Positions 1-11,720 are shown, numbered from the stretch's first letter. The stretch: DNA of 64,000 nucleotides from Lojkania enalia (GCA_010094045.1 ML986707.1:84057-148056); one strand, 5' to 3'. The notes: generated by a model not told the origin, from the sequence alone. A program made the numbers and translations.

Positions 1-583
1 GTGGAGGAGTAAAGGAGCGCAGGAATAATGCCGTTGGGCTTCTAAGCATCCGTCGCGGAAAGGGTTGGGTTTGTTGATAAGTTTCCTGCAACCCACTTCT
101 TTCGGAAGCGGGGTTCGAAGTTCCGACCCTGGACCCTTTATGACGCCATGCCAATCGACCAATTACACGTCACAAATACCTAGGGTAGTTCGCGACTTCA
201 AGCTCGATGAGGGGGCAATGAAGATTGGCAGATGCACAAGTATTCCGATTAACTATTGCCAAGCCATCGTCGAGACTATTTGTGAAAGTTTTACCGAACC
301 TTCACATTGCTCGTTCCTTTGTATTCCCATCAAACAACTATTGAAGCAAATTCGCTTTGAAGAGAATTGTAGCCCATCTTTTTGATGGTGCCGGCAGCAA
401 TTGGAAACTACGAGGAGACAAATTCGGATAACGTCAACACGATAAACTATGGGCTTTGCTCAATGTTCTTGAAGCAACCGGCATTCACGTCAATCTGCAA
501 AATCCTCGTTAGTAACCTTTATTTCACGCACCAAATCGAGGAAAAAGTCCTTAGCCACGCCTTAATAATCCAACTTAAGCTTC

Positions 584-1209
584 CTAGCCCGTTGTAGCCA
601 CAGGGTCTCCACTACGTCGTACTACGTATTCTCGTCTATTCTCTTCTACTTTGATATGGTAGCCAGCGTCCTCATAGTCGATTACAAAATGAAACGGCCC
701 AGGCGGGACGCTCTTAACCCAAAACCTTTCTGGCATAGCTCTATAAAAAAACGAGTCTCCCATAGTGCGACGGACGTGTTGATGGAGATATGAATCCGAG
801 GGTTCCATTTTGGACGGGGCAAATACCTCGACAATTCTTCTCTAATCTTCCAGAAAATTTTTGCCGTCGTGCAAATCTTAAGCTCTGAAATATGAACTGA
901 GGGCGCAAGACCAACTTGCCACCAGTCACGATCCAAATGGTAAGGGAATACATCCAGGGAGTCATTATTCCTAGGGAGAATGAATGTTGTTGTTCCATAC
1001 TAATGTCCCGCAGACTCTTTCAAGACGTCTGCTCCAACATATTCACGTTGCCAAATGTGTCCGTATCCAAGCCGATCTACGGAGGTTACAAGCTTCAGAG
1101 ATTGAAACGAGCCATCATTGTTGTACCACAACTCCTCTGTTTTGTGTACGAGGAGGGCTTCTGGCTTGATTACATTGTTGTATACCGCATCTCTCAGCTC
1201 TCGTGATAG
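584..1209 (-). pseudogene. Decayed F-box-like fungal protein gene
   Basis: Reading the minus strand down from about 1209 gives a coherent protein start, LSRELRDAVYNNVI, matching the LPRELRDxIY opening of many fungal F-box-like proteins. It runs on through HKTEELWYNNDGS and VDRLGYGHIWQ. A TAG then interrupts the frame near 1000 (GH-stop-YG, where Trp would fit). The frame reopens with HLDRDWWQVGLAPSV and FWKIREELSRYLPRPK, then shifts near 775 into the frame carrying MPERFWVKSVPPGPF and ends at 584. Coding-like fragments may extend to about 430. Three overlapping short frames each hold part of one protein, so this is a broken gene, not three small ones. TGG to TAG fits a C-to-T change on the opposite strand. 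Family membership rests on the opening motif only. Confidence 0.45.
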
Positions 1210-3407
1210 TCAAACACGGAGCGTGCAACAAAGCTCACTGCACTAACACTGCGTATAAGCTATCAGTGCGGGCGCAAGCTTCGTCTCCCTGGGTGTAGTG
1301 ATTTGTTCCTAGAGCCCTAGGCTGGTTTCTGTCGGTTCGCTGTGCGGTGATGTTCTGCAGCTGTTGTTTAGAAGTCCATGGGAGCCGCAATCCACTGCTC
1401 CATACGAAGCGCACTTTTGTCGCCTCATCCGATACAAAGAAGAGCCACAATCGTTGGAAACTGTGAGATTATAAGCGACATTATTAACTAGAGCAGAAAA
1501 TCCACCTTTTGCTCTACGTTGTAGAAACATACCAGATAACTTGCTGCCGGAGCTACCCCGTTGTGGCCGCCATTGCGTACGACAGATTTCCGTTAAGGTA
1601 GTATAGGATGAGCTTATGAGGAGTTTAGTGTGAAAAGAGGGTTCTCTGGTCAAAGGATGTGTAAGGTTTTCGGGCCTTAGCAGCTATCACCTACCCGACA
1701 ACGGTGACCGCCTATTCACGTCAACCAGCTTTCACTAATCCGCCATAATTCGAGTCAAAACCTGGCCTTCCGCACAATTGCTATGTTTCACAAATTACTA
1801 ATCTATAGAAAAATAGGTCGGATTTAAGGTCTAAACATTTGGAGAGGCGCAATAGACAGCTTGCATTCCGGAACTATATCGCATGGAAAGAATTCGCCGG
1901 TGTTTTATTTACGGGCTGCTATTTACCGGCAGAAGCCGTAATGCATTTCAAACACCTTCCTTTATAACCGTCATTACATCTCATCCTTTGCTCTCAGCCA
2001 GCACCTAATATGTTTTGCCAAGAAAGGCGCTAGGCTGCTATGCGTCAAATGTGTAAACTATTTCGACCTACAGTATAAATTTGCAACCTGCCACCTGGAA
2101 ATTGGTTACCCAATCTACAGTATTGTCACTCAATATCCATCTTAGGTTTAGGACTCAATTGGCATAAGCGGCACTCATTTTGTCACGTGCGATCCCAAGC
2201 ATCTCCGGAAACGGATAAGATTGCTCATTACCGTTTAGTGTGTCGACATCGATGTTACAATAAATGTGATTTTGACATATCTTTCAGGTAGATAGAATTT
2301 CGTGTCATTGCATCATTTGTTATCTACGCCGAGTCCTGCTGGAGAGTAGCCGAAACGAACGAGCGGGCCTACATAATATTCTCATACTTGAATAATAGGA
2401 AAATATCCTGAGCTTCAGATTATTTATTCGACTCTAGGAAATACTAACCTTAATATGTCGCTTGTGCGGCGGGACCCTCGACGATACTGCGTGCAGTGAT
2501 GACAGCTAATACACCCTATTGCGGGGAACTCAACCGATTCTCCCTCTCTGTCCTTCCACAACTCGACTCCGAGTGTGGGTATTATAGTATAAATGGTTAC
2601 AATCGTAATTCTACTTGAGCTTTGTGGCAAAAATATCTGTATCTCGCCGAAGTAAATACAATGAAAGGACTTGTGCCGACCGAGACGCTCTATAACGAAG
2701 CGCAGTCACACCTACGCATTCTCCGCACACTCCGCTTGCCAACTATGATGTACAGCAACAAGATATTAAGACCAGATTCGATATTCCCGCCAGAAAGTCG
2801 AACAAATGTGAACATCTTCTCCTGCATAAGTCCCATGTGATCAAATTGCCGTTCGCAGATCCGAACCAAACAGTAAAGTGGACCGTTATCGGCCCCTGAT
2901 CCAACAGCGTGGTACTGCCACGAGGTCAGATACCGGGGACCAGGGGCACGCGAGCAATGTGCATATTCGTGCTGCTTGGCGGTAACGTCGCATGTCCTAG
3001 GAGATGTTTGCTTGGGGAGTGCATCGCGTAGTACCACAACACAAGCCATGTTTATGATTCAAGGCGCAAAGAACAAGTATAAATAGTTCTATTAAGTGTA
3101 TATCGAGGACTTGTTGGGGCTTGGATAATTAGTTGGCTCACTAGATGGGCCTTGTGACCGGCAAAATGTACTAAGCAATAGGATGGATTCAACGGTACGC
3201 CGGAAGAATATAGTACAATTGCCGCCTCTTAGACAGAGTTATTCAAATAGCTATAGGCTTCTAATCACAACATCTGCGCGCAGAGTCTTTAGATTTTTCT
3301 ATGCATTCATATTTTTCATATCCCGAGGAGGGAGACTATATACATTATTCATAAATTCAATTACATCATGGCAGGTCATTTCAAGATCTCCCTCTTCCTA
3401 ATTCCAC
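1210..3407. other. Gene-poor stretch, nothing recognised
   Basis: Only short frames without recognisable motifs were seen here. The longest is a 119-codon minus frame at 2690-3049 that I could not assign. No terminal repeats or transposase motifs were noticed. Confidence 0.4.
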
Positions 3408-3999
3408 TCATTTATCTGGAATAGCAGCAATGGCCTCGATCTCGATCAAGAAGTTTCCTGGTAACTGCCCGACTTCGACGGCGGTCCTCGCGGGCTTCGG
3501 CGACGGCAGCATGGCTCCGTAGACCTCGTTCATAGCAGAGTAGTCACTCATGTTGGCAAGAAAGACTGTGGTTTTCATGACATAGTCCCATGATGTGCCT
3601 GCCTCCTCAAGGACCACTCCGATGTTCTTGAGGACTTGGGCCTGAGGACGAAAATCAGTATTCGGAATGTTGGAGTTTCTGTGAGGTCTCAATGGAAATG
3701 GGAGACGGTGTATGACTCACAGTTTGTTCTTCAATTCCGCCAGAAATGATAGAGCCGTTGCGGCTAGGGACTGTGCCTGATGTGTAGACAATGCCCTTGC
3801 TAGTCCAAGCACCGCTAGCTGATATATTGATTAGAACTTGCAGAATTTATGTTTGTGATGCATGTGGCTGACAGAGAATAGGACCTTGGGTCCCTAGGTA
3901 GGTAACTACGGGCTGCTCGGTCCCCTTTGGCACCGGTTTCGCTGATGTGAGGCCGAGTACGACAAGGAGAGTAGTAAAGATAGACATAAATCGAACCAT
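3408..3999 (-). CDS. Secreted RidA/YjgF/L-PSP family imine deaminase
   Basis: RidA-family enzymes hydrolyse reactive enamine/imine intermediates, such as those from amino-acid oxidation, to keto acid and ammonia. Three exons are inferred: 3999-3873, 3818-3721 and 3641-3408, joining in frame to 152 residues. Introns are 54 and 79 nt; the first (GTCAGC donor, CTAAT branch) is the less certain. The N-terminus MVRFMSIFTTLLVVLGLTSA is a clear signal peptide, unusual because most RidA proteins are cytosolic or mitochondrial. The core motifs YTSGTVP and PARTAVEV, with the conserved catalytic Arg at about residue 127, and IEIEAIA with the conserved acidic residue near 144, are present. The Tyr of the family GPY motif appears replaced (GPI), which depends on the predicted junction. 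It lies head-to-head with the L-amino-acid oxidase at 5633, whose imine products are typical RidA substrates. Confidence 0.85.
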
Positions 4000-5632
4000 T
4001 TTGAAATATTGTCCTAGCAATTATGATGAATTGCCAAAGTATAGTCTGTTGAGACCATTTGGCTGCGGGGAATTCCTCGGTTTTATAGCTATTGGGACTT
4101 AGGTGTAGGATCAACGACAGCTTCGGACTTATCGCAGACACGCATAGCATTCAGGCACTCTCGTAGCCACGTTTCTAAGCAAGTGTTCTTGCAGGACCCC
4201 ATCTTTGAAATTTTTGCATTGCCAAAGTCTAGGCAAGCCTTGGAGTTCCCGGCGGCTAGGACATACGGTCGAGTATACCGAGGGAAACCCAGACTTTGTT
4301 ATCAGTGACAGATCAATGGGTTCGTGGGATCTGTACAAAATACTGCACGCGAGGCTTGGCTGGCAAGTAGATATCCCACGAACATGATTCCCTAGGAGAC
4401 GACAATATGGCCAATTGATGCGAGGTTATCTTGCGGATACCGCTCCTCAGGATGCATCTGTATGCCAGAAGCGGAAGGTGGAACAGTTCGAACAGATCGC
4501 GGACAGATTGTGGAGGCTGGATGACTCAGGCGTGCAGATCAATACAGCGAATCTAGGAGGGAGCAACCAGGCGTCGAGGCTGGGCGCCTAGAGAACTTGC
4601 ACTCAAAGAGAGGGAGCGCAACCTCTAATACGAATCCTGAAGGGCGTAGTGACGTAAATTAAGATAAAGAAATGAAGATAAGTTTGGGTTTGGTCATACA
4701 AAAGCTATCGATAGTGAGATAGATTTGGGGATTAGCGGCTAATGCGGGCTCTGTTCGCGACCAAGGCGGCTAGCTGCATCCACGGACCCTAGACAGCCGA
4801 GGGCATCCGGCCGAACTGTTCTCAGGCGTGCTCGCATTGCTGCCGTTGTATTACTCAGACCGCGCCCTATATGTACTTAGGTAGGTGGCCGTCTGCGACG
4901 GTGTGGGGACGCCTCCCCACGTGGTCTAAGCTGGCCGGTACACAGAATACAGCCAGCTGTGTTGGAAAGTACCCCAAGACGGAAACACTCCGGGCTTCAA
5001 CACCAACTTCCAAGGTTGCGGGTCCCCGCTGCATTGCTCGTATTGGACAACGCACAGTGAACCATCTACATAGTCCTCGCTGCACACACCCATGCCACCT
5101 GAGAACAACACCTAGGAGCGGCTGGGATCTGACAGCAGCAGGCAGCAGCAGCCGTTTCTGGATCCGTTAAATCCCTCGTCGTATCTGCTTTTACTCCGAG
5201 CCGTCGGAATGCCGATCTCGGCCCACCCAGGGCCCGCATCAACAGAGTACAGTACCACCACACTAATGCCGTCCACAAGCCGTCGCTACTGCAGCCCAAG
5301 CCTGTACCGTGGTCTCGTCACCTGAGGCGGGATGCTGTGTGACGATACCCCATCCTTGAACTCTTCCTGAACTTTGGCTCGATCTGCCCCCTTATCGCAT
5401 TACCATGAATCAATTGACCGGCGGCCAGTGGGTTCAAATTCGGGAAGTAACTTTCGGGATGCGCCCTTGGACAAACAATCCTGGTCAATTACCAATCATT
5501 CGGAGAGATAACGAGTAATATCATTCTTTTTGCGCAATATACAAATGCTCCCGCAATGGACAATCACTTTCCTCTACCCCTCACCTCTTCTCTACCTATT
5601 CATCCATCAGACCCTTCTCCTCCTCAGTCAAG
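4000..5632. other. Intergenic region between divergent RidA and LAAO genes
   Basis: This 1.6-kb region holds the promoters of both flanking genes. A short coding-like stretch around 4430-4590 (plus strand, open to a TAG, no motif known to me) may be a relic. A polypyrimidine-rich leader precedes the oxidase start at about 5560-5630. No other gene was recognised. Confidence 0.5.
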
Positions 5633-7672
5633 ATGAAGGGACTTCTCACAGCTTCTTCGGCCGTGTTGTCTTTGGCTGGAAGGGCTGTAGCAACTCCCCT
5701 GCAAGCCCGGTCCGACCCGATTCGCTTCACTGGACCCTTCAGTATCAACACTGACTCGGTTCATAACATTCATGTCACTTACGAAGACGAATCTTTCGAG
5801 GGTGATGTCACCGTTGTGTATGGGGGGTGCCATATGAAAGAAAGCCATGAACGACATCACGAGGTCGGCTCTACGTACATTCGCCGCGATGCTCGTCCTG
5901 AGCGTTTTGTCTGGATCGTTCCAGAAGAAACGATCCACGGCGGGTGTCTACATGCCTATTCTGGACCTAGGCTCATTGGACGTTCTGATCCTATTTCTGT
6001 GGCCAGAAACCTCCGAAAACGCCAGGAAATTGCTGAAGTTGCTGACGTGACTGGCCCTTGGTTCGACGGCGTTGCTTATATGCAGAATAAAGCGAATAAT
6101 GCTTCTTTCGTTGCTGTCGCCAAGAGCAAGAAGATTGCTATTGTAGGAGGCGGCATGTCTGGTCTTCTCACTAGCCATCTTCTCGAATCTGTTGGTATCT
6201 ACGACTGGCACATCACTGAGAGCAGCCAGCGCATTGGGGGACGTATCCGAACCAAGTACCTCGCTGGCTCTACCCCTGAACAGTACCAGTATCAAGAGAT
6301 GGGGCCTATGCGGTTTCCTTTATCCGTCCAGTACCCCGATACCAACGAGACACTAGAGATTCAGGACCACAAGATGGTCTTCCAGTTGGGTGACGTTCTT
6401 AATCAGATGAACAACAATGACCCTAAGCTTGCTGTCAATTTCATCCCCTGGATTCAGTCTAGCCCCAATGTGCCGGGGAACTCCAACGGCTATCGTTTGC
6501 CCAATGGCCGTATCCCTAGCGTATCTCAGATCGCTGCAAACTCGAGCTTGAGATTGCCTGGATATGAAGCTCCTGACCCCGAAGCTGAGGAAGAGGCCGA
6601 GGAGGCACTCGAGGAGTTGTATGATGAGACGTATGACAGGCTACGCAACGCATCTCAGAACGTCTTCCAAGCGCACAAGGAGGCCATCGAACGGGGCTTG
6701 TTCCACTGGTCCGAGGCTGCTTATCTGAGATATCACTTGAACTTGACTGCCGACATGGTCGATTTCGTTGCAGGCGCTAGCGACCACTCTGCGATGTGGG
6801 ATATCTATGACTCTGTGTACTTCGGTGCAACTAATTGGAGGACCATTGATAAAGGTCTCGAATCTTTGCCTCGTGCATTCCTCCCGCACGTCCAGGACAG
6901 ACTCACACTTGGGCGCAAGGTTGAGGGACTCGTCCACAACAATGAAACTGGCAAGATTTCACTTACTTGGCGAAGCGATCCATTTGCGATGGAGCCAGAG
7001 AGCGAGGATTATGACTACGCCGTTGTTGCTGTTCCCTTCTCCAAAGTCCGGCTTTGGAACTTGCCAAGGTACTCTTCGCTCTTGTATCGCGCGATTACCA
7101 CTATGAACTACCAGCAGTCTTGCAAGGTGGCCCTTCACTACAAGACCCGTTTCTGGGAGAAGCTTGACCCACCTATCAACGGAGGCTGCGGCTCGACCGA
7201 TATTTATGGCATCGGCTCCGTCTGCTACCCATCCTACGAAATCAACTCGACGGGTGCCGGTGTCATTCTCGCTTCGTACACAAGCGGCACCTCGGCTCGC
7301 TCTGTAGCCGCTCTCAGCACGAGCGACCACATCGGCATGGTCCAGCGTGCCATGGTTGAAATCCATGGCGATGTTGCCACCGAGCAATTTACTGGCGCAT
7401 ATGACCGACAGTGCTGGGAGATCGACGAACACCAAGCCGGCGCCTGGGCTTCACCATTCCTCGGCCAGCAAGATCTCTACTTGCCGGCATACTACAACAC
7501 TGAGTTCAATACTATCTTCATTGGTGAGCACACGAGCTACACTCACGCGTGGATCTTCTCAGCCCTTGACTCGGCGGTTCGAGGCACCACGCAGCTATTG
7601 CTCGATATGGGTCTCGTAGATGAGGCTAAGCAAGTTGTGGAGACCTGGATGGGTCGGTGGATTCACTTGTAG
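5633..7672 (+). CDS. Secreted L-amino-acid oxidase (flavin amine oxidase family)
   Basis: Oxidises L-amino acids to imino acids with FAD, releasing hydrogen peroxide; the imines hydrolyse to keto acids and ammonia. The 679-residue protein comes from a single exon. It opens with a signal peptide (MKGLLTASSAVLSLAGRAVA). The FAD-binding dinucleotide motif IVGGGMSGL lies near residue 171, followed by the GGRIRT motif of the family. The C-terminal FAD segment contains FIGEHTSYTHAWI and ends shortly after, so the gene is full length. The roughly 150-residue N-terminal part before the Rossmann fold resembles the propeptide region of fungal LAAOs. ATG 5633 was chosen because it gives the signal peptide directly. 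The neighbouring divergent gene encodes a secreted RidA, suggesting a functional pair. A tetranucleotide repeat begins 42 bp after the stop. Confidence 0.92.
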   Translation: MKGLLTASSAVLSLAGRAVATPLQARSDPIRFTGPFSINTDSVHNIHVTYEDESFEGDVTVVYGGCHMKESHERHHEVGSTYIRRDARPERFVWIVPEETIHGGCLHAYSGPRLIGRSDPISVARNLRKRQEIAEVADVTGPWFDGVAYMQNKANNASFVAVAKSKKIAIVGGGMSGLLTSHLLESVGIYDWHITESSQRIGGRIRTKYLAGSTPEQYQYQEMGPMRFPLSVQYPDTNETLEIQDHKMVFQLGDVLNQMNNNDPKLAVNFIPWIQSSPNVPGNSNGYRLPNGRIPSVSQIAANSSLRLPGYEAPDPEAEEEAEEALEELYDETYDRLRNASQNVFQAHKEAIERGLFHWSEAAYLRYHLNLTADMVDFVAGASDHSAMWDIYDSVYFGATNWRTIDKGLESLPRAFLPHVQDRLTLGRKVEGLVHNNETGKISLTWRSDPFAMEPESEDYDYAVVAVPFSKVRLWNLPRYSSLLYRAITTMNYQQSCKVALHYKTRFWEKLDPPINGGCGSTDIYGIGSVCYPSYEINSTGAGVILASYTSGTSARSVAALSTSDHIGMVQRAMVEIHGDVATEQFTGAYDRQCWEIDEHQAGAWASPFLGQQDLYLPAYYNTEFNTIFIGEHTSYTHAWIFSALDSAVRGTTQLLLDMGLVDEAKQVVETWMGRWIHL

Positions 7673-7713
7673 GTGAGAATTCTGAGATAGAAAAGTCATG
7701 ATTTATGATAGAC

Positions 7714-7767
7714 GAATGAATGAATGAATGAATGAATGAATGAATGAATGAATGAATGAATGAATGA
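7714..7767. repeat. GAAT tetranucleotide microsatellite
   Basis: About 13 perfect copies of GAAT lie in the 3' flank of the oxidase gene, probably within its 3' UTR. Confidence 0.95.
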
Positions 7768-8994
7768 CGCATCATTATCATTATTTAGCATGTGTCCTGG
7801 TCATTCTGCTAAAACTGAGTCTTTGTAGTACAATTTTTTTAATAAAGAAAGTTCGGTGATGATTGATCGCATCTGTAATGAGCTAGGAGGTGAGGGTGAA
7901 ATAAGCTATATGAAGCTTCTTGTTACAGTATTTGTTACTGATCGAGGGTGAGACAGGCTGTTTCATGATGCAACTAGCAAATACTAGTTGATTACGATGC
8001 TAATAACAATGTATCAAAACTCAAAAGATTCGTCACAAGGTGGGAGACATATCTCAATATACTCTGATATTGGAGACCATTACTCAGCTTCCTCCTCTCT
8101 CAATTCTTCCTTCAAACATAGTGCATAATGACTTCCGTCTTCGGCACTGCGCCGACCAAGACCGAAAGTATTATGAGCTTTTTGTCGTGAATTAATTTTG
8201 CATTATTAGTGTTTCAAGTTTTTCTGCCTTCCAGTACTGGTAGTTTGATAAATTGAGCTTGGAATATCTCATCAAAGCCGGTACAGTGTAGTATTAATGA
8301 GAGAATGGAGTAAATAATTCCTTTGCAGCACCAATCTGCGAGTTTTCTCTTTCGGCGGGGAATTAGGCTTAGCCCCCAACTCTAGCTCACGCCACATGGT
8401 ATGCCTCCGACGCCTTGCCTTGATACGACATAGACGCGTGACAGTAGGTTGCTAAAAACGCAGAGGCTATTGGATAAGGAAGCGAAGCACCTACACCGGT
8501 GAAGCCTGGGTAGTCTCCGATAACGAACGAGCTGGCCTGGTATGCCTCCTAGATCTTTCAAGCTCAAAAGGTCAGCTTTAGCACACCCATTTTCGTTCCT
8601 GAAACCTAGACCACGATACCATTGACTGAGTTTCGGTACTCTTATTCTGTCACACAGCCGGCTGCACACATCCTTACGTTAGTAGAGCCGGTTCGGGGTT
8701 CGCCTGTCCTTTCAGCCGTCCTCAATACCCTGTCCTTCGTCATTTGCTGCTCGTTCGCTTCCAAAATTCCCCATCTTGTTCGCACCCTAATGTATCTGCG
8801 AACTCCAAGAATAGTGTAAGGTAAACCCCGCCAACAATAAGAACATCCATTTTTGACGGGAATAAGCAATCCTACCCCTCAATATCAACCATAGGAGCTT
8901 TGCCTAAGCGCGAAGGCTTCTCCCGGTTACCACCGTCCGCAAAGGACTCTTTTCCTATTATGATAGCATAAAACATTAGGCATATTTTCATTGC
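7768..8994. other. Intergenic region, nothing recognised
   Basis: AT-rich sequence with a few short frames. The 95-codon minus frame at 8382-8669 has no recognisable motif and is probably chance. The downstream end is the promoter of the zinc-finger gene. Confidence 0.4.
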
Positions 8995-9820
8995 ATGGAT
9001 ATGGAGTTTTTCGATGCATTTCCGGAGTTCAATACCCGTCATTTTCATTCTACTCAGCATTGTAATGTGATTTCACCTTTTCACTCGGAATACGATCTCA
9101 ATCCTGTCATTTTTGCTCATCTTCTTCCATCTTCTCGTACGGATTCAACGGAATTTTCTTTGGCGCCTAGTCCAGTTGTTAGCTCTACTGAGCACTCTAC
9201 TGCATCATTACGGACCGTGTCTGGCTCTCCTATCGATTCTTTTCAAAGCGATAGCTCTGATTTCTTATATCTTGATACCTACATTCCTGCATCACTTGGG
9301 AACGATGAATTTAGCGCGGGCAGCGTTCCACAAAGTGTTCGCGAACAAGACAGCGACGATTCAGATTTCTTCATTATGTCCGAAAAGCATGACAACACAT
9401 GCGAATCCCCTCAGCCTGTAACCTACGACCATGCTCAAGCCATAGCTCCGTCAGACGAATCCGGCTCTTCAACACCCGAGGACAAACACCCCTGCACCTA
9501 CTGCGGCGAATCCTTCGACAAATTGTACCAAAGGAAGTAAGCCTCACTTCACATATCATCCTTTCCATATTCTAACGCCGGATCCACACAGCAAGCACAT
9601 CAGCCGTAAACACAACCGCCGCTACACGTGCACGGTATCCGGATGCCGCAATGAACCGTTCGGCCTCCGATGCGATCTCGAGCGCCACGTACGCGCGGTT
9701 CACCATCCGCGGCCGGTGGAGTCTCTAGTTCAATGCACGTATGACGGGTGCTCGAAGAGTTTTTCGAGGAGGGATAACATGCTAAAGCATTGTAGGAAGA
9801 TGCACGCATTGTCAACTTGA
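8995..9820 (+). CDS. C2H2 zinc-finger protein
   Basis: Probably a nuclear DNA-binding regulator. Two exons, 8995-9536 and 9592-9820, join across a 55-nt intron (GTAAGC donor, CTAAC branch, CACAG acceptor) and give 256 residues. The acidic, Ser/Thr-rich N-terminal 160 residues have no recognised domain. Three C2H2 fingers follow at the C-terminus: CTYCGESF with its H-x4-H pair completed across the splice junction, then CTVSGC and CTYDGCSKSF with C-x4-C spacing. The protein ends shortly after the last finger. Without the splice the first finger would be truncated, which supports the exon model. Small C2H2 factors of this layout are common in Pezizomycotina; the target is unknown. Confidence 0.82.
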
Positions 9821-11000
9821 TGCTGATTTTGCTATTGAAATTCTCGTTTTTAGTAAGAGTTTTTGGGCGACTTGCAGATTTAGCTCCGCTGCAGAATTCT
9901 TTAATGCAAATAGCAATCCAGCGGACGAGGAACATGGCTCTATGAAAAAGAAATATAAGAATTTCCACGTACGAGCTCGCAGTATGACTAGCAATGTGGC
10001 AACATGTTCTCCTATGCTCACTAGCGCCTTATCTACACGCGCGTGGCAACTTAGTGCCTCGGTGCGCCGACAAGACCCGTCGGGTCAATGTTAGCATTTC
10101 ATTTCACCCTTATACCCGATATCAACGTATTTGAAGCTCTGAATACATTATTTAATAATGTTTTGCTAAGTAGTCGTTGGGTCGTGTAGGTTGCACGAGG
10201 GACAAGTAGATCGCACATAATTGACGCCACTCTGACTACGTGTGGCAGCAAGGATTCTTTAAGATTTGAAGCATATATATTTCGGGATGGCTTCATTCTA
10301 TGGGCTCCTGCAACCTATGCTTCCCTGTGGAGCAGCTTTGCGTAGGAAAGAAACATGATTGGTAGAATCCCCACTCCGTCAGGACAACCTATCTTGAATC
10401 ATGCACAAAGCTCCCCACCGGCTCCTGCATAAGAAACCCGCCTAAATTTGGCCTCATTTGATGAGAATAAGGTTTTTCCTATACTTATTGCCAGAATTAG
10501 AGACTGAGTCGCCACACAAACTCAAACCCTGGAGCAATGCAATTCGGTACCTCCCTCCCTATCCCAGGATGTGTAGGTACCAGTCGGACTAGATATTATA
10601 AAGGCTAGGGGCGCTCACCGGTTTCTCGCTCTTACGCCTTTCTTCAAGATGCTGACTCTAGTAGAGGGAGAAATCAGATCGCGTGATTGTGGAAAGAATG
10701 GCGACTTCCGATACTGGATATTTAAAGCTAACACGCGAAAGAAACTCGAAACAATACCTACACAGTATCTCCACATGAAACCAAAGCAGCGGCTTTCTAC
10801 CCTCGCACACCACGAGGACACTCCCCACGCTATTATGGAACGGCACAGGAGCACATCCCCAGCCTAATCTCCCCATGCGATCGTTGTATTCTGTATCCGG
10901 ATCTAGGCTAAGATGTAGAAGTGGGGCTTCCTGATTCTCCTACGGAATCTAGTGATTGAAGGTCTCACTATACAGGTAATTTGCCTACTTCGGGTTAGGA
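9821..11000. other. Intergenic region, nothing recognised
   Basis: No supportable gene. Short overlapping frames on both strands at 10615-10876 lack motifs; they may be the decayed 5' part of the relic frame that follows. Confidence 0.35.
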
Positions 11001-11720
11001 ATGGACTGTCGAGTGAAGATGGGCAGCCCCAATCCGTTCTGCGATGTTAGAGATGAGGTGTTGCCTGAAAATGGATTCCGTCAAATATACCTAAACCGCC
11101 TCGAAGTATGGTCTGTTAAACATTTCCTCGTCGCGGGTGCATTTAATCCTAACACCCTTAACCATTGCTAGTGCACACTAAGCACAGTCCCGAAGGAATA
11201 AGTCGACAGCGGATCGGAAGTCGGTGATTTCAAGATCTTGATATTTCCACAGGTCTAAAGCAACTCCTGACTTGCTATAGGCCACGAATGGACCCCTCCA
11301 ATCATAGAACTCCTAACCATGATTGGTCCTAGTGATCGCTGCGATACTCTTGCTCGGCTTTGGCCCATCGATAAGCAATTCATCGCGATGACGGAAAAGA
11401 TTGTATCGGAGAGCCTCCTCCCTGAGATTGGGTTGTGTTGAACCGTAAAGCCCTAAATGGGAACACTAGAGCCAAATATTGGACCTTGGTCTTGAGCATC
11501 GAACCCGTAAGCGGAGGGTCGATAGCAAAAAAGCTCAACTGAGCCTAGGGTTTTCCTCATCGACAAGGAAGAAGATTGCTCGGTAGTGTGCCTCTGTCGG
11601 TCGGTTCAAATCATCAAACTAGGAGAAGGATGCGCAGAGTATTATATGGATACCCCAATCCGCACGCTAGCATACGTCTGGATAATAGCAAGAGCTTTTC
11701 AATCGGTTACATAGACAAGC
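11001..11720 (+). pseudogene. Stop-riddled relic frame of unknown family
   Basis: From ATG 11001 a 56-codon open segment (SPNPFCDVRDEVLPENGF, then RLEVWSVKHFLVAGAF) ends at a TAG at 11169-11171. The same frame then continues without any shift for about 180 more codons, broken only by single stops. Between them lie coherent stretches such as GHEWTPPIIELLTMIG near 11280 and VFLIDKEEDCSVVCL near 11560. Several stops are TAA or TAG where Gln codons would fit. An intact frame with many point stops is what repeat-induced point mutation leaves behind. I do not recognise the family. It may extend upstream toward 10650. Confidence 0.35.

Noticed and set aside
2690..3049. 119-codon minus frame considered as a small secreted protein
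   Set aside because: No signal peptide and no cysteine pattern that I could match to a known family; support too weak.
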